DNA of 64,000 nucleotides from Gammaproteobacteria bacterium (GTDB lineage: Bacteria > Pseudomonadota > Gammaproteobacteria > Steroidobacterales > Steroidobacteraceae): contig JANYAD010000172.1 of the NCBI GenBank assembly GCA_025355165.1, positions 1-64,000 on the forward strand, written 5' to 3'. The first letter of the stretch is position 1, and each line of letters opens with the position of its first letter. Positions 35,996 through 44,929 of the stretch are shown piece by piece. The position numbers and the translations under genes were made by a program. The notes beneath the pieces were generated by a model, which saw only the letters and a program-made list of their open reading frames with translations, had not been told where the DNA came from and searched no databases.

Positions 35996-37996
35996 TCATT
36001 TCCTTTTGAACAGGCTATTCAAGTCAATGCCGTTCTTCTTGAGAAGATCTTGTGCCTTCTGCTTCAACTCGCCCTTGGCGAGTGCCGTCAGATCCGGTTT
36101 CACGGACGGATCGGTATAGGTGCCGGTCACTTTGAGCGGTATGTCCACTGCCGTGCTGGTGGCCGATTCCATCACGCTCGCCAGGAGCGTCATGTCGATG
36201 CCGGTCGTGGGAAGATCGATGGTGCCCTGCCCGAGGACTTTGAGCACCACGGAGGAGATCGCGAGATCCTTCGTCACCGCGATGCCGTTCGTGATCTGCG
36301 CAGAGGTCTTGAAGATATCGAAACCCGTTTTATGCGTGTCTGGCACGGAGGTACCGCCTTGCTTGTTGATGAGCGCTTGCGCGAGCGCGAGTTCGTAACC
36401 TACGTCTATTCCTTGCAGCGCCCCGTTCGCAAGATTCGCATCGAAATGCCCATTCAAGGTCTTCATGATGTCCTCGGCGCCGGCGCCGCGCGCGACACCC
36501 TTGATGTTGACACTGGCTTTTCCCGATACCCGCCCCTTTGCTTTGGTGTTCGCGAGCAGTTGCGCGAGATCGACGTTCGAGAGGTGCTCATCCATGCTAA
36601 TGCCGGGGGCTGCGGTGCGGGCGTCATAGGTCAGATCGCCCGAGTACTTGCCGCCGTAAAGCTGCGCTTCCAGCGGGTGCAGATGCGTGACGTTATCCTT
36701 CATGACCACGGTCACGCTCAAGTTTGTGAAATCGAGCCCGGCGGCATGCGCAGCGGCGAGCGTGAAAGTGCCCTGCGCCATCAGCGGCTCGGATTTATCC
36801 GTTGGCGCTTTCGGCGTGGGCTGATTAGCCGCTGCGCTCTTCGTATCCACCATACCGCTGCGTGGCGGTCGATAGCGATCGAGGTTAACGCGATCGGCTG
36901 CAAGCGTAAACTTCATTGACTCGCTCTTCGCCGCAGTCAGTTTGATATCGCCTTTGAGCGTGGTGTCATCCAGCTTGATCTGCATGTTATTGAGCATCGA
37001 TCCTTCTGCGTCATAGCTGAAGTCGGTGCCCGCTGAAAGCGAGGACAAGACGTTGGGGTCCTCGGTTTTCGGCAACGCGATTCCAAAATTCGTCACGAAA
37101 TCCTTCAACATCAACGGCGCTAAGGCAATGGATCCGGTGAGATGCGGGTCATCGACGATCTTCGTGCCGGAGAGCTTTCCCGTGACCTTGGCCGCGCCCA
37201 GAACCATTGAGAATTCCGGGAGGCTCAAGGTTTGTTTGTCGAGATTGGCCTCGAGCTGCGGCGCGGAGATCACGTAGTTCAATCGCGTGCTCGTGGGGCG
37301 GGTGAGAATGCCGTTCACATTGAGCGCCGCGACGCGAAGATCCTGGGTGTCGGGATTTTCTTGCACATGAAGCTTGGCGCTGAGGGCGACGGATTCGCCG
37401 GCCATGCCGCGGTTGGCATCGAGTGTCATGCTCACTGGGACCTCTCGCGTGCCCGAAATCGCACCGGTCTCGAAGTCCAAGTTCTCGATCACATACTCGT
37501 TATAGCTCACGCGGCCATGGGTGACGGCAATGCCGGCAATGGAATCGATCGCGAGCCCGCCACCCGACCCCGGGGGCGGCTTTTTGGGCACCTCTCCTTT
37601 TTCGTTCATTTGCCAATTGGCCTGACCATCCGGTTTCTTGACCAATCGCAGATCCATGCCATCGAGCACCACCCGCGCCACCTCGAGGCGTTTTGAGAGC
37701 AGCGGCAGCAATTTCACCCGCACCTCGGCGCGATGAAAAGATAAAAAGGGCGCCTCGCCGAACCCCGGTGGGTTGCTTAAGCTTGCAGGCCCGAGTGACA
37801 GCGCAACCCAGGGGAAGACGGAGAGTTTTATGTCGCCCTGAAGGTTTAATTCCCGACCGGTCGAGTTCTTCACGGCCGCGGCGATCTTTGGTTTGAAGTC
37901 GTTGGGATTGACCAGAAGCGAAACCAGGAGGGCGCCGATGAGGACGAGCACTACTAAGCCGCCGACGATAAGACCTAATATTTTGACTGATTTCAT
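35996..37996 (-). CDS. AsmA-family inner-membrane protein
   Basis: 666 residues. An N-terminal membrane helix (LGLIVGGLVVLVLIGALLVSLLV) is followed by the AsmA N-domain (NPNDFKPKIAAAVKNSTGRELNLQGD), a long periplasmic beta-rich bridge domain and a C-terminal AsmA_2 region (GHFDANLANGALQGIDVGYE). AsmA proteins are thought to help phospholipid transport and outer-membrane assembly. Weak ribosome site. The following DUF3761-like gene is on the same strand, 175 bases downstream. Confidence 0.92.
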   Translation of the reverse strand: MKSVKILGLIVGGLVVLVLIGALLVSLLVNPNDFKPKIAAAVKNSTGRELNLQGDIKLSVFPWVALSLGPASLSNPPGFGEAPFLSFHRAEVRVKLLPLLSKRLEVARVVLDGMDLRLVKKPDGQANWQMNEKGEVPKKPPPGSGGGLAIDSIAGIAVTHGRVSYNEYVIENLDFETGAISGTREVPVSMTLDANRGMAGESVALSAKLHVQENPDTQDLRVAALNVNGILTRPTSTRLNYVISAPQLEANLDKQTLSLPEFSMVLGAAKVTGKLSGTKIVDDPHLTGSIALAPLMLKDFVTNFGIALPKTEDPNVLSSLSAGTDFSYDAEGSMLNNMQIKLDDTTLKGDIKLTAAKSESMKFTLAADRVNLDRYRPPRSGMVDTKSAAANQPTPKAPTDKSEPLMAQGTFTLAAAHAAGLDFTNLSVTVVMKDNVTHLHPLEAQLYGGKYSGDLTYDARTAAPGISMDEHLSNVDLAQLLANTKAKGRVSGKASVNIKGVARGAGAEDIMKTLNGHFDANLANGALQGIDVGYELALAQALINKQGGTSVPDTHKTGFDIFKTSAQITNGIAVTKDLAISSVVLKVLGQGTIDLPTTGIDMTLLASVMESATSTAVDIPLKVTGTYTDPSVKPDLTALAKGELKQKAQDLLKKNGIDLNSLFKRK

Positions 37997-38244
37997 GAGC
38001 TTCTTTGCTTAGGATCTAAGAGTCGATCATAGCTCAACCTGCGCAGGCTTTAGCCGTCGGTTGCCCGCGCAAATGTTCACCCCTGACGTCCCCCGTACGC
38101 CCCGGACTGGAGCGCCGCGCGTACCATTAAGATCAAAGTGACCTTGCTTTTTGGAATTGCATCTGATGGTTGCGCGCCACGAACGGGACAACTAAGGTCA
38201 GCGTCCATTACCTCGTCAAGGCAGCGGAACGAGTGAGGGGGGAT

Positions 38245-38583
38245 ATGGTGCGATTCAAAGCCCTACGTGACCCGCGAGATAATCCCCTGTTTCAGGAGAT
38301 CTGGAATGTGGTGGCCGCGATTCCGCGGGGGCAGGTATCGACGTACGGGTCGGTCGCACGTGCGGCCGGATTGCCCGGCCGCGCGCGGCTGGTGGGACGT
38401 GCGCTGCGAGAGTCGCCTAAAGAGATGATGTTGCCGTGGCATCGGGTAGTCGGGGCGGGCGGGCGCATCGTCTTGCCGCCTGCAGAGCCGGGGCGCCGCG
38501 AGCAGATCAGACGCCTGCGCGCCGAAAAAGTCCTCGTCAGGGAGGGGCGCATCGGACGATCATTCATGATCGATTTGGAATGA
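38245..38583 (+). CDS. Alkyltransferase-like protein (ATL; MGMT without active cysteine)
   Basis: 112 residues from the ATG at 38245, five bases after a GAGGGGGGAT site; the frame upstream lacks support. The MGMT C-terminal DNA-binding fold is clear (PRGQVSTYGSVARAAGLPG, ARLVGRALRESP), but the active-site PCHR is PWHR here, with Trp in place of the alkyl-accepting Cys. Such ATL proteins bind O6-alkylguanine, flip the base and hand it to nucleotide-excision repair. It stands alone, between AsmA and MarC. Confidence 0.92.
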   Translation: MVRFKALRDPRDNPLFQEIWNVVAAIPRGQVSTYGSVARAAGLPGRARLVGRALRESPKEMMLPWHRVVGAGGRIVLPPAEPGRREQIRRLRAEKVLVREGRIGRSFMIDLE

Positions 38584-38731
38584 AGCCCGCCTGGCTACGC
38601 GAGTGCCGAGCGGCCCGCGGACGGAGTGATTTGCTATGAGGAGCGCCTTGCGGTGTTTATTCACGTGCACGATCAGTCCCACGCTCGATTTTTTTCGCGT
38701 CGTGCTTGGCACTGGCAGAGGGAAACTTAGC

Positions 38732-39409
38732 TTAACTTACCGCGTTGAACGATAAGCTCGCCAGCAGTTCGGCAACGCCGTTCCACATGACTTGGATGCC
38801 GATGCAGAACAACAAAAACGCAGACAGGCGCACTACGATGGTGGTGCCGGTCACGCCAATCCATTTGGCGAGGCGCGCGGAGTTTCGATAGAAGCCGTAG
38901 ATCAGCAAGGAAATCAGTGCCGTTGCGGCGAGTGTCGAGATGAAGAAGGCGAGAGAGGAGGTATGAAATCCGCTCGGGCGCCCCGCACCCAAAGAGATCG
39001 CGACCGAGATAGTGCCGGGTCCCGTGGTCAAGGGCATGGTGAGCGGATAGAAGGCGAGCCGGCTGGCCGAGACGTCCAGAGACTTAGGCTCGGGCGTTTC
39101 GCTGCGACGTTGCTGGATGACGTCAGGAGCGTTGAGCATACGCCAGCCCGCCGCGGCGACAATGAGGCCGCCGGCCACACGCAGCACCGGCAAGGAGACG
39201 CCGAAGAAACCCAACACGTAGGCGCCGATGTAGAGCGAGGCGGCGATGATAATGAAGGAATAGATGGCGACCCAGCGTGCGATGAGGCCGCGGAATTCAA
39301 AATCGAAATCTCGGGTTGCACCGAAGAATATGAACGCGCCCGATAGCGGGTTAACGATGGAGAACAGCGCCGTGAAAGCCAGCAGGAATGTCGAGAAGGA
39401 CAGATCCAC
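38732..39409 (-). CDS. MarC-family (UPF0056) membrane protein
   Basis: 225 residues from a GTG with AGGAG six bases upstream, overlapping the end of the preceding serine hydrolase gene region. Six hydrophobic helices with the conserved FSIVNPLSGAFIFF and AFYPLTMPLTTGPGTISVAI segments are the MarC pattern. The family was once linked to multiple antibiotic resistance and this is now doubted; function unknown. Last gene of the M20–serine hydrolase–MarC unit. Confidence 0.92.
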   Translation of the reverse strand: MDLSFSTFLLAFTALFSIVNPLSGAFIFFGATRDFDFEFRGLIARWVAIYSFIIIAASLYIGAYVLGFFGVSLPVLRVAGGLIVAAAGWRMLNAPDVIQQRRSETPEPKSLDVSASRLAFYPLTMPLTTGPGTISVAISLGAGRPSGFHTSSLAFFISTLAATALISLLIYGFYRNSARLAKWIGVTGTTIVVRLSAFLLFCIGIQVMWNGVAELLASLSFNAVS

Positions 39410-39417
39410 AGCCGCTC

Positions 39418-40800
39418 CTAAGGATTAAGCGCTTGCGCTTGGATGACGGCCTGCACCAAGCGTTGCGGCGTGTAGCCGGTGACGTACGGGGTGAGGCCCA
39501 AACGCACGATTACCAGTTGCCGCGACTTGATGATGGCAGCGCTTTGGCCGTCATGCCCGGACATCCAAAAAGTGTCCGTGGGAATGCCGAATGCCGTATC
39601 GGGGTTCACTCCGGGGGTCACCGGTTCCGAACCCCACAGCCAGGTTTGTCCCTTGCCATATTGGCCGCGGGAGGCCGCCACCGGGGTGGCCATCATGGAT
39701 ACATAGCCTGCCGGAAGCAGGTCCGCCCCGCGCCAGGTGCCGTCTTGCAGAAGGAACTGTGCATAGCGTGCCCAGTCGCGCGCCGTGGCGTACATATAAG
39801 AGGAGCCGACCGGCGTGCCCTGTTCGTCCTGCTCGACGATCGCACTCGTCATTCCCAAAGGAACGAAGAGGCGCTTGCGGACGAAGTCGGCGATGTCTTC
39901 GCTGGTGTGTTCTTGCGCGATACGCGACAAGATCACGGCGGTGCCGCTGGAATACAGCCAGAACTCGCCGGGGGGGTGCGCGAGAGGTTGCGAGCGCGCA
40001 AATGCGGCCATGTCGGGTCGCAAGTACAGCATGCTGGTCACATCGGAGACCGCGCCGTAGCCCTCGTTCCATCGAAGTCCGCTCGACATGGCGAGCAAAT
40101 CGGCGAGGCGTATCCGTTCGCGGCCCTCGCTGGCCCCCGGCCAGAGTCCCGCTTGATCAAGCGACAGCGCGCCGTCCTTGACCAGCAAGCCGAGGACGCC
40201 CGCCATCACGGTCTTGGTCATGGACCAGCCGAGCAGCGGGGTGCTGGCATTGAATCCCTGCGCATAACGTTCGGCCACGATGCGGCCGTGATCCACCACG
40301 ACGATGGCACGCATGCCGGGACCGGCAAGCGCGTCATCGGCCAGTACACGATCAAAGGCCGCTTGGGTTTGCACCGCGGCGCCGTCCGGCCAGGCGGCGT
40401 TAGGCGCAGGGCTCGCGATCGGCGGCGATGGTCCCGTGACAGGAGTCGAGGTCAGCGGAGTCGGATCAATTCTGCCGTCGGGCAGCACCGTACAGCCTTT
40501 GCCGGACCGATACTGCGCCAAGCCATCGCCAATAAACCCAAGCAGTCCGGTTCGGACCAGCCCGTGCTCGCGATCCACGGACACGTGCATGAGACGCAAG
40601 AGGGCAATTCCGGGGGCCTGCACATCTTCATGCAACACCGCCCCCGGATCGCGTCCAGCTAGGAACACGTTGGAGCAGACAATTTTCGCGGAATAGTTCG
40701 CGCCCACGCGCAGCAGCGCCGGGGGCTTGAGCCACAGTACCAAGGCCAGTGCCGCCACCAGCAAGAGCAGCGCGCCCATCGATGTTCGGAATATTTTCAT
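39418..40800 (-). CDS. Serine hydrolase, beta-lactamase/6-aminohexanoate-dimer-hydrolase-like, membrane-anchored
   Basis: 460 residues. An N-terminal helix (MGALLLLVAALALVLWL) anchors or exports the protein. The class C-like motif SMTK (nucleophile Ser, general-base Lys) and the second motif YSS (EFWLYSSGTAVI) are visible; HDGQSA near the end replaces KTG. The family cleaves esters or amides such as 6-aminohexanoate dimers or D-amino peptides. The start lies four bases after the M20 stop, so both are in one operon. Confidence 0.9.
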   Translation of the reverse strand: MKIFRTSMGALLLLVAALALVLWLKPPALLRVGANYSAKIVCSNVFLAGRDPGAVLHEDVQAPGIALLRLMHVSVDREHGLVRTGLLGFIGDGLAQYRSGKGCTVLPDGRIDPTPLTSTPVTGPSPPIASPAPNAAWPDGAAVQTQAAFDRVLADDALAGPGMRAIVVVDHGRIVAERYAQGFNASTPLLGWSMTKTVMAGVLGLLVKDGALSLDQAGLWPGASEGRERIRLADLLAMSSGLRWNEGYGAVSDVTSMLYLRPDMAAFARSQPLAHPPGEFWLYSSGTAVILSRIAQEHTSEDIADFVRKRLFVPLGMTSAIVEQDEQGTPVGSSYMYATARDWARYAQFLLQDGTWRGADLLPAGYVSMMATPVAASRGQYGKGQTWLWGSEPVTPGVNPDTAFGIPTDTFWMSGHDGQSAAIIKSRQLVIVRLGLTPYVTGYTPQRLVQAVIQAQALNP

Positions 40801-40804
40801 TAAT

Positions 40805-42334
40805 TTACCAGTTGAGGTCGGTCATCAGCGCCGCGTAAGTGTCGATGCCGTCCCATAAGTTTTGCAGCCGCAAGTTCTCGTTGGCGGCATGTTGGTTGTT
40901 GTCGTGGTTGACGATGGGAAGGCAAATGATGGGCGCGGAGAACACGTCGGCGAACATGTACAGCGGCACGCTGCCGCCGGACATGGGCATCACGACCACG
41001 GGCGCGCCGGCGGCCTTGGAGGCCGTGGCGATCACCGCCTTCGCGGCGGGCGTGGACAATGCTGAGCGCAACGCCGGATATCCCCCCTCCCACACCAGCC
41101 GGATGAGGCGAGGCGCTTTGAGGCGGGTGGCAAGATCCGGCTCCTCACTGACGATAGTCCAGCCGTGCGCGGTGAGGAAGTGCTCGACGGTCTTGCGCAC
41201 ACCTGCGGGAGTCTGGTCAGGCACTAAGCGAAAATCGAATGAGATCGCGGCGTTGGTCGGAATGGCGTTGGCCGCCGCCTCGCCCACCTGGCCCGCACGA
41301 ATGCCGCGAATATTGAGCGCCGGACGCATCAGGCTGGCGGGCAAATCCTCGCCCCCCTCGGAGCGGGCAATGCCGTACTCGCGCTTCAAGGCATCCTCCA
41401 CGGACGGCAGGTTCTTCAACGCGACCTGTTCAGTAGGCGTGATGGCGCGCACGCTGTCGTGAAACCCAGGGATGGTGATCCGGCCGTTCTCATCGCGCAT
41501 TTGCGCAATCAGCGTCGCCGCCATCGCGGCCGGATTCGGCACCCAGTTGCCATAGTGCCCGTCATGCAGCGCCCGGACGGGGCCATATATCGTAGCCTCC
41601 AGACCCATCGCGCCGCGCGCGCCGAAATAAACCATGGGGCGGCGGGTCTGATGCACGGGCCCATCGCCAATAAGAAACAAATCTGCCGCGAGCCGCTGTT
41701 CATTGTCATGCAGGGCTTTGCTCAAATGCGTCGAGCCGGCTTCTTCCTCGCCTTCCCAAAGCACTTTAATGTTGACCGAAGGGTGGGTGTGCGTGGCGCT
41801 CAAAGCATCGAAGGCTGAAAGAAAAGCGGCGATCGAGGCCTTGTCATCGCTGACAGCTCGGCCGAACAGCCGCCACTCGGGGTCAAACGGCGGCGACGCT
41901 TTTTTCCAATCCACATCCCGCGAGTGGTCGGTCAGCGCGTGCTCGCGCATGACAGGCTCGAACGGATCGGAGCTCCATTGCGATGGCGTCACCGGCTGAC
42001 CGTCGTAGTGGGCGTAGAACAGCACCGTACGAGTTGCGCTCGGCGCTTTGAGGGAGCCGAACACGGCCGGAGGCGAACCGGTTCCCGTGGAGAGCTCCGA
42101 CACCTCGAAGCCGCGCTGTTTCAAGGCGTCCTCTAGCGCGTGAGCGGTGGCGAGGATGCCGGCGGAATCGGCCGCAATGCTCTTCAAGCGCGTCAGTGAA
42201 TCGAGCTGAGCCACGATGGCGGACTCATGCGCCAGCCGGTATTCCTGGACTTGGGCACGAACGTCCGCCGCCTGAGCCTGCCAGACAGCCAGACCCAAGC
42301 AAACCAAGCAGGTGATGCGGATGGGGCACTGCAT
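40805..42334 (-). CDS. M20-family zinc peptidase, exported
   Basis: 509 residues from the ATG at 42334 with a signal peptide (ITCLVCLGLAVWQAQA). Dinuclear-zinc motifs: FYAHYDGQPV, GRAVSDDKAS and EGEEEAGS, then GDGP, and near the C-terminus VNHDNNQHAANENLRL with the last His. A dimerisation lid domain lies between. It should be a periplasmic di- or aminopeptidase. It heads the operon with the serine hydrolase and MarC. A second exported M20 gene lies at 52511-53917. Confidence 0.92.
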   Translation of the reverse strand: MQCPIRITCLVCLGLAVWQAQAADVRAQVQEYRLAHESAIVAQLDSLTRLKSIAADSAGILATAHALEDALKQRGFEVSELSTGTGSPPAVFGSLKAPSATRTVLFYAHYDGQPVTPSQWSSDPFEPVMREHALTDHSRDVDWKKASPPFDPEWRLFGRAVSDDKASIAAFLSAFDALSATHTHPSVNIKVLWEGEEEAGSTHLSKALHDNEQRLAADLFLIGDGPVHQTRRPMVYFGARGAMGLEATIYGPVRALHDGHYGNWVPNPAAMAATLIAQMRDENGRITIPGFHDSVRAITPTEQVALKNLPSVEDALKREYGIARSEGGEDLPASLMRPALNIRGIRAGQVGEAAANAIPTNAAISFDFRLVPDQTPAGVRKTVEHFLTAHGWTIVSEEPDLATRLKAPRLIRLVWEGGYPALRSALSTPAAKAVIATASKAAGAPVVVMPMSGGSVPLYMFADVFSAPIICLPIVNHDNNQHAANENLRLQNLWDGIDTYAALMTDLNW

Positions 42335-42420
42335 AGGGTTCTTTCCTTGGACGATCGCGGCTGAGCGAAGTATCTTAACAAGCTTGCAGCGGCGCAGGAC
42401 GAAGCCTTTGGCGGTGCAGT

Positions 42421-42903
42421 ATGAACGCGGAAGACACCCTCTCATTCGTCAAGGAACACGGCGTGGTGCTGGTATCGGCACGGGGACCCGTTCCCCGGCT
42501 AACTGAGTTTATCGCCGGTGCGCCGTTTTCCGGAAGCTGGTGGTCGCACGCGAAGAGCCACGAGATTTTTCGTGTGTTGCAGCAGGCAGGGGATTCGCCG
42601 GACATTCTCGTGTGCCGCGTTGTTGCCGGGCACATAACGTGGGTTCACCGGCGCCTGTGGCCGGCCCTGGTGAGGATGGCGGATCACTTTGATGCAGAGC
42701 AGCTGGCACAAATACGGGAGGAGCATACGGCGAGCGGCGCGCATGTGACGCACACAGTGGCGTTTCCAGAGTGGGTACCGCTCGACATTTCTGCGCAGGC
42801 GCGGCAGCTTTGCGAGCGGGAAGCCATGGCGTTGCTGGGGGCCGCGATTGACCCATCGGCTGTGCCTGCCGAGCGAGCACACAATAACAAGCGGAGCATA
42901 TGA
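42421..42903 (+). CDS. Conserved hypothetical protein upstream of GNAT
   Basis: 160 residues, cytoplasmic. The pattern SFVKEHGVVLVSARGPVPRLTE, then GSWWSHAKSHEIFRVL, DSPDILVCRVVAGHITWVHR and LWPALVRMADHF is one I recognise as a conserved bacterial protein of unknown function. Trp and His clusters suggest a folded enzymatic or nucleic-acid-binding domain. The stop TGA is immediately followed by the GNAT start (GTG). Confidence 0.75.
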   Translation: MNAEDTLSFVKEHGVVLVSARGPVPRLTEFIAGAPFSGSWWSHAKSHEIFRVLQQAGDSPDILVCRVVAGHITWVHRRLWPALVRMADHFDAEQLAQIREEHTASGAHVTHTVAFPEWVPLDISAQARQLCEREAMALLGAAIDPSAVPAERAHNNKRSI

Positions 42904-43377
42904 GTGTTTGGGTTGCGACGGGCCGTGGCGGATGACAGCTCGCGTATCTGGGAGGTGCGCCGCCAGGCCATCCAAGTGGGCTGCCGTGAATATTATTCGC
43001 AGGAAGACATCCGGAGGTGGGCATCGGCGCCATTGTATGCGGAGTTTCCGGCGATGGTCGAACTGACCGAGTTTTACGTCATCGCGGATGCGGAAAGAAT
43101 CGCCGCGTTCGGCAATTTGGATCTCTCGAAGTCAGAAATCGGTGCCATGTTCGTGCACCCGGATTTTCAGGGCTCGGGATTGGGCAGAAGAATCTTATCC
43201 ACACTGGAAGAGATCGCCGTGAAGCCGGGCTTGTCATCGCTCTCCCTGGTCGCGACGCTCAACGCGGAGCCTTTTTATGCCGCGGCGGGCTTCCTGCCTC
43301 GAGAATGCACCAAGTGGAAACATCCGCTGGGCTTCGAACTGGATTGCGTGCCGATGTACAAGACCTGGGCGAGGTAG
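42904..43377 (+). CDS. GNAT-family N-acetyltransferase
   Basis: 157 residues from a GTG directly after the previous stop. The GNAT acetyl-CoA motif A is seen as IGAMFVHPDFQGSGLGRRIL (the Q/RxxGxG/A loop is QGSGLG), followed by the VATLNAEPFYAAAGF beta5-alpha4 element. The acceptor is unknown. It is the middle gene of a three-gene run with the hypothetical protein and the exonuclease (three bases to the next start). Confidence 0.88.
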   Translation: MFGLRRAVADDSSRIWEVRRQAIQVGCREYYSQEDIRRWASAPLYAEFPAMVELTEFYVIADAERIAAFGNLDLSKSEIGAMFVHPDFQGSGLGRRILSTLEEIAVKPGLSSLSLVATLNAEPFYAAAGFLPRECTKWKHPLGFELDCVPMYKTWAR

Positions 43378-43380
43378 GCG

Positions 43381-44301
43381 GTGATCGTTCATCTGGTCGA
43401 TGGAACCTACGAGCTTTTTCGCCATTTCTACGGCTTGCGCCGATTCACCAAGGGCAACGATCGGCCGATGGGGGCTGTGGCCGGTGTACTGAACGGGCTG
43501 CTCGAGATGATCGAGGGCGGTGCGGCGTACATCGGCGTGGCGACCGACCACGTCATCGAATCGTTCCGCAATGAGCTATGGGACGGCTACAAGACCGGGG
43601 AGGGCATTGAGCCTGCGTTGCTGGCGCAGTTCCATCCGCTGGAAGAGGCGGTTGCAGCCATGGGAGTCGCGCTGTGGCCGATGGTTGAATTGGAAGCCGA
43701 TGATGCGCTGGCCTCTGCGGCATTCATCGCCTCCAAAGATCCGCGAGTGGAAAAGGTTTGCATTTGGACGCCGGACAAGGACCTTGCGCAGTGCGTGCGG
43801 GATGATCGCGTGGTGCAGGTCGATCGCAAGAGCAATACCATCCGAGATGCCGCGGGCGTGCGAGCCAAATTCGGCGTCAGTCCGCAACGAATGCCGGACT
43901 ATCTTGCGCTGGTGGGCGATGCCGCGGACGGCTACCCGGGGATCTCCGGCATCGGGCCAAAGGGTGCGGCGAGCCTCATTGAGCGCTATGGCAGCATCGA
44001 GGATTTTCCGCCCCAGGCGCTCGGAAGCCAGAAGAAGTTGGCGCTGTTGTTCAAAGGATTGGCCACTTTGCGCGAGGATGCACCGCTCTTCGCCGATACC
44101 GCCGAGCTGAAGTGGCCTGGGATCACCGAAAGATTTGCCAGCATCGCCGCGCGAAGCGGTGATCCGAAGCTCCTGTCGCGCGCCGAGCGCGCATTACAGG
44201 CAGTACGGGCTTCGATGGGTAGCCCCGAGGTGAGCCTCAAATTGAAGCGAAAAACGAAACCGTCGTCGAACGTCTCCAAACGCGCGCCCCGATTCAAGTA
44301 G
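43381..44301 (+). CDS. FEN-type 5'-3' exonuclease
   Basis: 306 residues from a GTG. It matches the N-terminal 5'-3' exonuclease domain of DNA polymerase I as a separate protein: MIVHLVDGTYELFRHFYG, acidic cluster ELEADDALAS, WTPDKDLAQCV, then VGDAADGYPGISGIGPKGAA, the helix-3-turn-helix. Metal-binding Asp/Glu residues appear intact. It would remove RNA primers or flaps. The C-terminal 30 residues are basic and low-complexity. Its end overlaps the convergent HTH gene by eight bases. Confidence 0.93.
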   Translation: MIVHLVDGTYELFRHFYGLRRFTKGNDRPMGAVAGVLNGLLEMIEGGAAYIGVATDHVIESFRNELWDGYKTGEGIEPALLAQFHPLEEAVAAMGVALWPMVELEADDALASAAFIASKDPRVEKVCIWTPDKDLAQCVRDDRVVQVDRKSNTIRDAAGVRAKFGVSPQRMPDYLALVGDAADGYPGISGIGPKGAASLIERYGSIEDFPPQALGSQKKLALLFKGLATLREDAPLFADTAELKWPGITERFASIAARSGDPKLLSRAERALQAVRASMGSPEVSLKLKRKTKPSSNVSKRAPRFK

Positions 44302-44899
44302 ACCTGAGCCGCGGCGCGAGCGCAAAGTGAAGCAGATAGTCCTGCTCCGTGCCGCGTTCGGCATGCCTCTGGGCCTTGAGGCGCCCGCTGATTTCTTGGG
44401 TTAGGCGCAGGGCTTGTGCGCGGGAGAGACGCAGCACCTGCCACACTTCGGCAGCGGCTAGCAGCTTGGGCGCCGAGTTACCTTTGTATCGCATGCGCGG
44501 TTCATCATGCTCATCCACATCATAGAGGATCCCGCCGCGCGAGGGCCCGCGCACCTTAGCAAGTGAGTCGCGCAATTCCGCATGCAGGGCCGTGAAGGGT
44601 CCCGCGGCCATGACGCGGCCCGGAACGAAAAAGCTCTCAGCCGCCGCGCGGTAAACCTTCACGCGCCGGCCGGGGCGCGCCCGTTCGTGCGCAATGACAA
44701 TCAGCCCAAGCTTCAATAGCGCGCCGGCGTGATAGTGCAGATATTTCAATTCGAGTTGCATGATGACGGCGAGCTCGGCTACCGAGCGTTCGTGGCCGAC
44801 GAGCAGCAGCAGCAAACGACGGCGCATGGGATGGGATAAGGCCGCCGCGGCGCGCACGTCCGTGACCTGCAAGGCCCTACTCAGGATAGTCGCTGTCAT
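44294..44899 (-). CDS. Winged-helix (ArsR-like) transcriptional regulator
   Basis: 201 residues from the ATG at 44899; the frame opens far upstream into the divergent gene, but this start fits the domain. The N-terminal wHTH is ALSHPMRRRLLLLLVGHERS then VAELAVIMQLELKYLHYHAGALLKLGLI. The C-terminal part has no known ligand-binding domain. Located 30 bases from the divergent serine hydrolase start, it is the probable regulator of that gene and itself. Confidence 0.85.
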   Translation of the reverse strand: MTATILSRALQVTDVRAAAALSHPMRRRLLLLLVGHERSVAELAVIMQLELKYLHYHAGALLKLGLIVIAHERARPGRRVKVYRAAAESFFVPGRVMAAGPFTALHAELRDSLAKVRGPSRGGILYDVDEHDEPRMRYKGNSAPKLLAAAEVWQVLRLSRAQALRLTQEISGRLKAQRHAERGTEQDYLLHFALAPRLRST

Positions 44900-44929
44900 T
44901 CGGACTAGCTTCCAGCATACGGTGGCGTC

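Noticed and set aside
39388..40662. A 424-codon frame on the plus strand opposite the serine hydrolase
   Set aside because: Antisense to a clear family member; composition is Arg/Gly/His-rich and has no recognisable motif.
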